Positions 1 through 6,112 of a stretch of DNA of 18,136 nucleotides are shown in pieces. The stretch spans positions 1 through 18,136 of the forward strand of contig CAZCJA010000045.1 of NCBI GenBank assembly GCA_964499015.1, given 5' to 3'. Below the pieces are notes generated by a model. It made no database searches. It was not told the DNA's origin and worked only from the letters and a program-made list of their open reading frames with translations. Positions within the stretch are counted from its first letter, which is position 1; each line of letters begins with the position of its first letter. The DNA comes from CAZCJA01 sp964499015. Its GTDB lineage: Bacteria; Elusimicrobiota; Elusimicrobia; F11. The position numbers and the translations under genes were made by a program.

Positions 1-134
1 TCGATGAATCTCTTCTGCACGGCTTCCTGGGCAAGCGTCTGGCTGATCTCGCCTTTCTTCACGTAGGAGTTTTTGCCGCCTCCGCACGCCGCCAAAAATA
101 GGCCCATGAATGCCGCGATAAATACCTTATTCAT
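1..134 (-). CDS. Putative lipoprotein, N-terminal part (runs off left edge)
   Basis: Only the first 44 codons are in the window. The protein begins MNKVFIAAFMGLFLAAC. This is a typical lipoprotein signal peptide: a Lys near the N-terminus, a hydrophobic core and the lipobox LAAC, with Cys17 as the predicted lipidated residue. A short Gly-rich linker follows, then a charged, soluble-looking stretch that includes VKKGEISQTL. The start is supported by a strong ribosome binding site (GGAGGA-like, about 140-145) four to five bases upstream of the ATG. The gene lies 82 bases downstream of the Mrp-like ATPase gene on the same strand, so it may be the last member of the same transcription unit or have its own promoter. 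The mature part is too short to assign a family or function. Confidence 0.75.
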   Translation of the reverse strand, partial: MNKVFIAAFMGLFLAACGGGKNSYVKKGEISQTLAQEAVQKRFI

Positions 135-216
135 TTGAGTCCTCCCCTATGAAATACACCGGATTTACAAATCAAAATTACCATGAGACTCCGCCCGCTT
201 CAAGGAGATTGTGGCT

Positions 217-1284
217 TTATTTTGCGGCGGCTTCCTCGGGCAAATGCTGCTGAATGGAGATGTTCGCGGCCACGCGGCCGGCGATGTCCATAAAAATCTT
301 GGCGGTGGCGGAATTGGGCTGGCCGACAACAATGGGCTTGCCGGTGTCGCCGCCGGTGACGATGCGCGGATCGATGGGAATGGCGCCCAAAAACGGGATT
401 TCAAACTTCTCGGCCTCTTTGGAGCCGCCGCCTTTGGTGAAAATATCGGTGGTGTGGTGACATTCGGGGCATTCAAAGCCGGACATGTTCTCAATAAGCC
501 CCAGAATCGGCACTTTTAATTTGCGGAACATTTCGATTCCCTTGACGCCGTCGGTGAGACAGACAGCCTGCGGCGTGGAGACGATGACCACGCCGGCCAA
601 TGGAACCGATTGCACGAGGGTTAACTGAGCGTCACCCGTACCCGGTGGGAGGTCGACCACCAAATAGTCCAAGTCGTCCCAGGCGGTTTCGCGCAGCAGC
701 TGCTGCACGGCGCCGTGCACCATGGGGCCGCGCCAAATCATCGGCGTGTTGGCGTCCGTCAAAAATCCAAGCGACATGAGTTTCACGCCATGCGCCATCA
801 GCGGGGCGATTTTATTGTCATGGGCGGCCTGCGGGCGGTCGTGAACGCCCATCATGATGGGGATGTTTGGGCCGTAAATATCGGCGTCGAGCAGGCCGAC
901 TTTGGCGCCGCGAGCGGCGAGCGCCGCGGCCAAATTGGAAGCGACCGTGGATTTGCCCACGCCGCCTTTGCAGGCGTATACCGCAAGCACGTTGCGCACA
1001 CCCTCGATTTCCATCTTGCCCGTCACGGGCCGGGCCGCGGCCACGCGCGAGGTGAATTCGACTTTAATATTGGCGATACCTGACAAAGCGCCCACGGCTT
1101 TCTTAATGCGGTTCTCGAGCTCGTCTTTCATCGGGCAGGCCGGCGTGGTCAGCTCCACGACGAGACTCACCGCGCCGTTTTCCTGAGAGATTTCCTTGAC
1201 CATCCCCAAAGACACGATGTCTTTGTGGAGCTCTGGCTCCTCAACGGTGGAAAGGGCGCGGCGGATCTCGTCCGTGGTGGCCAT
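217..1284 (-). CDS. Mrp/ApbC-family P-loop ATPase (Fe-S cluster carrier)
   Basis: This 355-residue protein matches the usual Mrp/ApbC/Nbp35 layout. Residues 1 to about 80 form a MIP18-like (DUF59) domain that includes the TTPACPMKDE segment typical of bacterial Mrp. The ATPase domain has a deviant Walker A KGGVGKS at 106-112, DADIYGPN at 133-140 and DLPPGTGD at 211-218. A CxxC pair (Cys272, Cys275 in ECPECHH) is the known site of the bridging Fe-S cluster in Mrp homodimers. The family binds and transfers [4Fe-4S] clusters to apoproteins in the cytoplasm. The ATG overlaps the TAA of the upstream NfuA-like gene by one base (TAATG), so the two are probably translationally coupled. That pairing fits a cluster scaffold handing over to a carrier. 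The C-terminus ends in a short Glu/Ala-rich tail. Confidence 0.95.
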   Translation of the reverse strand: MATTDEIRRALSTVEEPELHKDIVSLGMVKEISQENGAVSLVVELTTPACPMKDELENRIKKAVGALSGIANIKVEFTSRVAAARPVTGKMEIEGVRNVLAVYACKGGVGKSTVASNLAAALAARGAKVGLLDADIYGPNIPIMMGVHDRPQAAHDNKIAPLMAHGVKLMSLGFLTDANTPMIWRGPMVHGAVQQLLRETAWDDLDYLVVDLPPGTGDAQLTLVQSVPLAGVVIVSTPQAVCLTDGVKGIEMFRKLKVPILGLIENMSGFECPECHHTTDIFTKGGGSKEAEKFEIPFLGAIPIDPRIVTGGDTGKPIVVGQPNSATAKIFMDIAGRVAANISIQQHLPEEAAAK

Positions 1285-1550
1285 TAGATTGTCTGCATCG
1301 CTTCGACGGAAACGATTTCGGGGACTTCCATCTTGATGATGCGCTCGATCCCTTGTTTGAGCGTCATTTGGGACATGGCGCAGCCGCCGCAGGCGCCGAC
1401 CAACTGCAGAATGACCATGCCTTCCGGCGTGATCTCCACAATTTCGGCGTCGCCGCCGTCGGCTTGAAGTGCGGGCCGCACCTTGTCCAGCGCGGCTTCC
1501 ACACGTTTCTTAACGCCTTCTATGTCTGTAATCTTCGGCTGCTCGTCCAC
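1284..1550 (-). CDS. NfuA/NifU C-terminal-type Fe-S scaffold protein
   Basis: This 88-residue protein is a single NifU C-terminal domain. It carries the family signature GACGGCAMS, with the cluster-ligating CxxC at Cys54 and Cys57, followed by TLKQGIE and the usual VPEIVSVEAM end. Stand-alone domains of this size assemble a [4Fe-4S] cluster as a dimer and pass it to targets or carriers. The start is GTG at 1548-1550. It is preceded by AGGAG six bases upstream, and this site overlaps the TAG stop of the Cys-rich membrane protein gene. The 3' end overlaps the Mrp-like ATPase start by one base. The arrangement strongly suggests that scaffold and carrier are made together. Full NfuA also has an N-terminal degenerate A-type domain, which is absent here. 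Confidence 0.95.
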   Translation of the reverse strand: MDEQPKITDIEGVKKRVEAALDKVRPALQADGGDAEIVEITPEGMVILQLVGACGGCAMSQMTLKQGIERIIKMEVPEIVSVEAMQTI

Positions 1551-1559
1551 GTTAAACTC

Positions 1560-1886
1560 CTATTTTTTTGCGGGGGCTTCGGCAGCCGGGGCAGCGGCGG
1601 CCTTGTCCATCATCGGGCATCCGGCTTTACCGGCGCCGCACGGTTTGTCGCATCCGGCTTTCATGCCGCAGGCCGCTTTACCGGAGGAAGCGCACATCGA
1701 GCTTCCGCAGGAACCGCCGCGGACGGTGCACATGGCTCCGCAGATCAATCCACCGAGCGCGCCCAATAAAATGATGACGCCGAGAATGCGCCCGACAATG
1801 TTAAGCGGTTTTTGCTGCGTTTGAGAGAGCGTGAGAACCCAATAACCAACGGCCAACAACACGAGAAGTACGGCGGCTTGACACAT
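1560..1886 (-). CDS. Small Cys-rich membrane protein, unknown function
   Basis: This is a 108-residue protein of no recognised family. Two hydrophobic segments (about 4-20 and 30-51) form a short hairpin-like membrane anchor. A tail of about 55 residues follows, rich in Cys, Gly, Met and Lys. Cysteines lie at 2, 49, 53, 60, 65, 73, 79, 83 and 90, and the tail contains two similar CG-x-KAGC-like segments. The end is Ala/Pro/Lys-rich. The chosen ATG at 1884-1886 follows a GGGGG-type ribosome site that overlaps the TAG of the AI-2E gene. The same frame is open further upstream to 2024, but that would overlap the AI-2E gene by more than 120 bases. It lies ten bases upstream of the NfuA-like gene. 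A metal-binding, Fe-S-related or redox role is inferred only from cysteine content and neighbours. Confidence 0.8.
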   Translation of the reverse strand: MCQAAVLLVLLAVGYWVLTLSQTQQKPLNIVGRILGVIILLGALGGLICGAMCTVRGGSCGSSMCASSGKAACGMKAGCDKPCGAGKAGCPMMDKAAAAPAAEAPAKK

Positions 1887-1897
1887 ACGTTGTCCCC

Positions 1898-2884
1898 CTA
1901 AGTTAGCGCGCTCTGGTGCCGAAGCGCCAGATTGTCGCGCTGTGATTTCAAAAATAGCGTCAATATGACTTTGATGACCACCGTTATCGGCACGGCGAAC
2001 ACGAGCCCGATAAAGCCGAGCCACTCCACGCCGACCAAGATGGAGAAGAGAATAAGCAGCGGGTGGAGCTTAACGCTGTTGCCGACGATAAACGGGATCA
2101 ACACGAAGTCGTCGATAAGTCTAACAAGTACGAACAGCAAAAAAATCCCTAATAAAATGACGGCCGACTTGCCCTGGATAATCGCCGCCAGAATGGCCAA
2201 ACTCCCGCCGATCAGCGGGCCCATGAAGGGAACGACATTAACGAACCCCGTGAGGAGCCCATACAAGACCGCGCCTTCCACACCCAGCAGATACAGCCCG
2301 ATCATCGTCACAAAACCGACTATCATCGACTCCATCATCACGCCGCGCAGGTAATCGCCCAAGCGCGCATTGAGTTCCGCCATCAGACCCAAAAGGCTTT
2401 CCACGTGTCGGCTCGGCGTCCAATCGAACAGCTTATCGATCCATTGCTTTCCCTGCGACAGCGCGAAAAAACTCACGAACGGGATGATCACGATCCACAT
2501 GGCGATCTGCGCCAAATTCATCAGGTTGTCCTGAGCGCTCTCCAAAATTTTCGTGACCGCGTGATCGGCCCGGAAGCTGAGGCCGAAATCGGCGGCTTTG
2601 GCGCCAAAAACGGGTTTTAGAAACTTATGCAGCGCGGCGTTAATGCCGTCGATCACCTGGTTTATCGTGCTGGTGTACGTCACCGAGTCGCCGATGATCT
2701 TGTATACCTCGTGGATCAAAGTGGGCAGCATCCACAAGAACAGGCACAGTCCGCCGCCGACAAACACCACATACAAAACCACCACCACGCGGTCGCGGCG
2801 CAGGCCGACGGCGGTCATCCTGTCAACGAGGGGTTTCAATAAATAAGCGATGGCAAAACCGAGGATGAACGGAACGACGGCCAT
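1898..2884 (-). CDS. AI-2E family transporter (PerM/UPF0118-like membrane protein)
   Basis: This 328-residue polytopic inner-membrane protein has the family's pattern. There are two N-terminal membrane helices (about 3-20 and 33-55), a soluble loop of about 65 residues, then several more helices. The conserved stretches NVVPFMGPLIGG, DDFVLIPFIVG and LHPLLILFSILVG are present. Members have been linked to autoinducer-2 export, ion/H+ antiport and other small-molecule transport, so the substrate cannot be read from sequence. The ATG overlaps the TGA of the upstream cyclic-nucleotide-binding gene by one base (TGATG), implying coupling. It is slightly shorter than many relatives (about 340-370), and the first helix starts almost at the Met. 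The frame stays open a few codons into the upstream gene, so an alternative non-ATG start is possible. Confidence 0.9.
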   Translation of the reverse strand: MAVVPFILGFAIAYLLKPLVDRMTAVGLRRDRVVVVLYVVFVGGGLCLFLWMLPTLIHEVYKIIGDSVTYTSTINQVIDGINAALHKFLKPVFGAKAADFGLSFRADHAVTKILESAQDNLMNLAQIAMWIVIIPFVSFFALSQGKQWIDKLFDWTPSRHVESLLGLMAELNARLGDYLRGVMMESMIVGFVTMIGLYLLGVEGAVLYGLLTGFVNVVPFMGPLIGGSLAILAAIIQGKSAVILLGIFLLFVLVRLIDDFVLIPFIVGNSVKLHPLLILFSILVGVEWLGFIGLVFAVPITVVIKVILTLFLKSQRDNLALRHQSALT

Positions 2885-3375
2885 CAGTTCTTTCCGTCGA
2901 GTTCGAGGTTGGCTTTGCGCACAAGGCCGGAGAGCATCACCGCCAAATTGCGCATGAGCGTCGTGCCGATGGATGGATAAACTTTAATAAGGGATTCCAG
3001 CGTGGCCGTGTACAGCAAATAGATGTCGCCGTCTTCGATCATGATAGCGCCGGCGGTACGCGGCTCGTTTTCCAGAAGCGCCATTTCGCCGAAAATCTGC
3101 CCCGTCCCCAGTTCCGCCAGATTGCGCTCGCCCTTGGCCGTGCCGCGCGTCAGCCGCACTTTACCCGACTGGATGATGTACACCGCTTTTCCCGGCTGGC
3201 CTTCGGCAAAGAGGACTTCGCCGGCGTGGTAGGCGCGCTTTTGCAGGGCCTGCATCACGCGGCCGAGATCCCGGGTGCGCAGGCCGTGGAACAGCGATAC
3301 CCCGCGGAAAAAAGCGAGGTTCTCCCAGTAATGTCCGTCTTTAAAAAACTTTTTAAACCAGCGGTACGGGGTCAT
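2884..3375 (-). CDS. Single cyclic nucleotide-binding domain protein (CRP-like sensor fold, no HTH)
   Basis: This 163-residue protein consists of a short basic, aromatic N-terminus (YRWFKKFF) and one CNB domain (about 22-140). The phosphate-binding cassette at about 92-110 reads GQIFGEMALL then EPRTA. It keeps the Glu (E97) and Arg (R106) that contact the ribose and cyclic phosphate in cAMP/cGMP-binding members. The C-terminal part is helical and contains no helix-turn-helix, so it is not a classical Crp/Fnr transcription factor. It is more likely a soluble or membrane-associated regulatory subunit. The ATG overlaps the upstream phosphorylase stop by four bases (ATGA), and its own stop overlaps the AI-2E gene start. 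The context suggests it could gate one of these neighbours. That is inference, and ligand binding is not proven. Confidence 0.9.
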   Translation of the reverse strand: MTPYRWFKKFFKDGHYWENLAFFRGVSLFHGLRTRDLGRVMQALQKRAYHAGEVLFAEGQPGKAVYIIQSGKVRLTRGTAKGERNLAELGTGQIFGEMALLENEPRTAGAIMIEDGDIYLLYTATLESLIKVYPSIGTTLMRNLAVMLSGLVRKANLELDGKN

Positions 3376-6014
3376 GCCAACTCAACGTCGATTTCGCCCG
3401 CCTTCATTTTGGAAATAAAGGAACGCGAAATGAGAACCTCCCTGTCGGTGCGCCGCACGAGCGGCACGGTGTGACCGCCGCTTTTCACGAGCCCGATCTT
3501 CCAATCGCTGGGCGCGCGTTTTTTCGCGTTGATGAAACGCACCTTCACGCGGCTTCCGGCGAAGAAGAATTCAACCGAGGCCTGGCCTTTGCGGTCGAAC
3601 TGCGCGGGCACCAGCTGCGGATGAATCAAAAGGTCACCCGCTTCCCCGCGCACGCCGAAAACCTGCGTTAAGAGAGTGTACACGTACCAGCTCGCCGATC
3701 CAGTCAAATAACAATAAAGTCCGCGGCCGCTTCCGTTGAAATATTCGGGGAGTCCCGGGAAAATCCGGCTCTTTTCCGTGTTCATGGCCATCGTGTACAA
3801 CGACGACAGCGCCTGGAACCCTTCTTCCGCAAAACCGCGGCGATACAGCGCGTTGGCGTACATCACCACCATGTGACTGAACACCGCGCCGTTCTCTTTG
3901 TCGCCGTAGGAAAAGGAAAAGGCGCGGCCCAAAGACGGCTGCGGTCCGACAAAATCGGTATTCAAACGAATGCCGCCGAGCTTCCTATCCAAAAGGTGGG
4001 CGTTCACGGCTCTAACGATGGCTTTGGTGCGCGGCTCATTGGCGATGCCCGCCATAATTGGAAACACTTGCCCTGTCAGCGTCATGCGCGTGGCCGACGC
4101 CGGGCTCGGGCCTTCGACGCGGCGGCCGTTGTTGTCGTAGTAGCCGTTAAACCAGCCGTTGCCGCCGTGCTCGATCCACTCGCTCTTGTTCAAATGGTCT
4201 TTGATCCACGCCGCCTTGGCGCGCAGGTCGGCGCGTAATTTATCAACGGAAACGGAAACACGGTCGCCGGAAAACCCTTTTTTCAGGCCCGCGCGGAATT
4301 GGTCGCGGCGCTTCAATTTTGCGGCCACGCTGGCGTAATCCACTTTATCGTTCAGCGTGTCCAAGAGAGGCATCATTTCCTTGGCGATCTTCACGTCAGT
4401 CCAGCCCGCCTTGTGCTGAGCCAGCTCGAGCATTTGCGCGAGACTCTCCAAGTTGCCGGCGAAGAACGCCGTGAAGGCCACGCTTTCGCCCTTGTCGTGC
4501 GCCATATCGAGACCGTCGTTCCAGTCGGCGTCCAAGAGGCGAATGTTATTGTGCGCGCCGACGTCGAAAAACGGGGCGATAGTTTGCAGAAGCATGTGTT
4601 CAAAAATTTTGCCGCGGCTGCTGCCCGCATCGAAATACGGCGCTTCTTCGCTTAAGAAGCCCCAATCGCCGGTTTGATGCAGATAAAGCTGGGTTGTGAA
4701 CAGCGGCCACAGGCCGTGGTCCATCCACACGCGTGAAATGTTATTGCGGTCGGCGATGAACTCGACGCCCTTTTCTTTACGCACGATGATCGTGGCGTTG
4801 GAACCGTCGACACGGACGCCGCCGAAATTGTTGAGCATGTCTTGGCGCACACGGGCCGGGTCCGAAAGAAGAAGCGCCAAACAGTCCTGCCACAAATCGC
4901 GCCAGCCGCGGCCGCCGCGGCCGTAATCGAAATCGGGCAGGAAGGAATTGCCGAATAATTTGCGCAGCGTCGGCTGGGTTTTGACCCACATCATCCAGTT
5001 GTTGAATTGGGCGTCGCCGGTTTCAAACTTGATGCGGTCGGCGTTGGTTTTCCAGAACGCCTGCGTGTCCGAGGTCATCGTGCACATGGTGTCTTGATGG
5101 CCGTACTTCTTGATCAAATCGGTGTGGTCGGTTTTGCCGCTTTTGTCGATACCAAGAAGCAGAAGGAAAATGGTTGATTGATTGGGCTTAAGCGTGGTTG
5201 ACCGGAACTGAAGGCCGCCGAGCGCTTCCTGGCCTTGATGGTCCTTCATCGCGACTTTGGCCGGCTTCCACTCTTCAATCAGCGCCTGCGGTTTTTCCAG
5301 ATCGCCGCCGTCGCCGACAAAAGATTCCAACGTCGGGAAAACTCCAACCGGCGCGTGGCCGGCCTCGTTCATGCCAACCACGTAATAGGAGATGCCGTTA
5401 ATTTGATGGCCGCGCTCGTTGAACGACATCGTGGGTTTCAGCGAGACGCCGTGCGGTTCGATGAAAACACGGTTGAGAAGGGACGTGACATGGCGGTGAT
5501 CGCGAATGTTGTCGGCGGAACGTCCATAGAGCGGGATCGCCGCGGTGGCGGTAAATTGAACAGGTTTCTTCGAGGTGTTCTTAACCTCAACGATCATTAC
5601 CTGGAACGTTTCGTTCAACGCGGGAACATAGGTGAACACGGAGGCGGAAATGCCGCGCTTCTTACTGGCGCGCGCGGTGTTCTGCCAGAGCAGGCCCGCC
5701 GTGAGCGCGCCGGTCTCGTCCGTGGCGGCGCGCTGCCAGGCGGAGCGGCCCGTGACCGACCACGGCGCGTGTCCTTTAATGGAGAGCCAGAAATTGTACG
5801 ACGAGCGGGATTGATGCAGGTCTTCGGTGATGAGCGGCGGCGTTAAGAAGGAATGTTGGTCGAGCGTGGCCGTTCCGACCATATCGGGCGCGACCGCGGC
5901 CAAGAAGCCCGCTTCGTTAACGAGCGGCAAATACAGACGGTGCGAAGCGGTCGGATGCGCCGCCTCAAAGGTGCCGTCGTTATCAATAAAGTGATAGGAG
6001 AAATCTTTTTTCAC
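3372..6014 (-). CDS. GH94/GT36-type carbohydrate phosphorylase (cellobiose/chitobiose phosphorylase-like)
   Basis: This 880-residue cytoplasmic protein has the GT36/GH94 plan. An N-terminal beta-sandwich (about 10-300) with typical strands leads into a helical linker (QAFWKTNAD, QFNNWMMWVKTQ), then an (alpha/alpha)6 barrel (about 345-790) and a C-terminal beta cap. Family hallmarks are GWRDLWQD at 370-377, the MDHGLW segment near 431, and ADWNDGLD at 496-503, whose Asp residues include the family's catalytic acid. Such enzymes reversibly phosphorolyse beta-linked disaccharides to a sugar 1-phosphate. Which disaccharide is used cannot be told from these motifs, and related families (GH149, GH161) remain possible. 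The start codon is GTG at 6012-6014, and no closer in-frame start exists upstream. The only GGAGG lies 19 bases away, inside the palindromic repeat. The stop overlaps the CNB gene by four bases. Confidence 0.88.
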   Translation of the reverse strand: MKKDFSYHFIDNDGTFEAAHPTASHRLYLPLVNEAGFLAAVAPDMVGTATLDQHSFLTPPLITEDLHQSRSSYNFWLSIKGHAPWSVTGRSAWQRAATDETGALTAGLLWQNTARASKKRGISASVFTYVPALNETFQVMIVEVKNTSKKPVQFTATAAIPLYGRSADNIRDHRHVTSLLNRVFIEPHGVSLKPTMSFNERGHQINGISYYVVGMNEAGHAPVGVFPTLESFVGDGGDLEKPQALIEEWKPAKVAMKDHQGQEALGGLQFRSTTLKPNQSTIFLLLLGIDKSGKTDHTDLIKKYGHQDTMCTMTSDTQAFWKTNADRIKFETGDAQFNNWMMWVKTQPTLRKLFGNSFLPDFDYGRGGRGWRDLWQDCLALLLSDPARVRQDMLNNFGGVRVDGSNATIIVRKEKGVEFIADRNNISRVWMDHGLWPLFTTQLYLHQTGDWGFLSEEAPYFDAGSSRGKIFEHMLLQTIAPFFDVGAHNNIRLLDADWNDGLDMAHDKGESVAFTAFFAGNLESLAQMLELAQHKAGWTDVKIAKEMMPLLDTLNDKVDYASVAAKLKRRDQFRAGLKKGFSGDRVSVSVDKLRADLRAKAAWIKDHLNKSEWIEHGGNGWFNGYYDNNGRRVEGPSPASATRMTLTGQVFPIMAGIANEPRTKAIVRAVNAHLLDRKLGGIRLNTDFVGPQPSLGRAFSFSYGDKENGAVFSHMVVMYANALYRRGFAEEGFQALSSLYTMAMNTEKSRIFPGLPEYFNGSGRGLYCYLTGSASWYVYTLLTQVFGVRGEAGDLLIHPQLVPAQFDRKGQASVEFFFAGSRVKVRFINAKKRAPSDWKIGLVKSGGHTVPLVRRTDREVLISRSFISKMKAGEIDVELA

Positions 6015-6030
6015 GTGTGATTTATAGCGT

Positions 6031-6111
6031 ATTCCTCCCCACGTCGTACAGTGGGGAGGTTAGGAGGGGTAACCCCACCTAGCCTCCCCGTTGCAAAACA
6101 CGGGGAGGAAT
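6031..6111. repeat. GC-rich palindromic element with terminal inverted repeats
   Basis: An 81-base unit is bounded by a perfect 10-base inverted repeat (ATTCCTCCCC at 6031-6040 and GGGGAGGAAT at 6102-6111). Inside are three hairpins. The first has 9-bp arms CCTCCCCAC/GTGGGGAGG (6034-6042 and 6051-6059) with an 8-base loop. The second is a central stem (6061-6069 and 6073-6081) with a 3-base loop and one A.A mismatch. The third has 9-bp arms CCTCCCCGT/ACGGGGAGG (6083-6091 and 6100-6108) with an 8-base loop. The element fills nearly all of the gap between the response regulator stop and the phosphorylase start. The form is that of a dispersed palindromic repeat (REP- or MITE-like). Only one copy is in the window, so dispersal is inferred. 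Confidence 0.7.
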
Positions 6112-6112
6112 T

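Noticed and set aside
162..173. Small inverted repeat GATTT-AC-AAATC upstream of the lipoprotein gene
   Set aside because: The arms are only five bases with a two-base loop in an AT-rich stretch, expected by chance. No matching operator type is known to me.
1887..2024. Longer N-terminus for the Cys-rich membrane protein
   Set aside because: It would overlap the AI-2E gene by about 127 bases and add a non-hydrophobic, Arg-rich stretch before the membrane segment. The ATG at 1886 has a ribosome site and good spacing.
6031..6111. Intrinsic terminator for the response regulator transcript
   Set aside because: Read on the minus strand, neither flanking stem is followed by a T run. The only T-rich tract (6109-6118) follows the hairpin on the plus strand, where no gene ends. 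The element is better described as a palindromic repeat, though it may still stabilise 3' ends.
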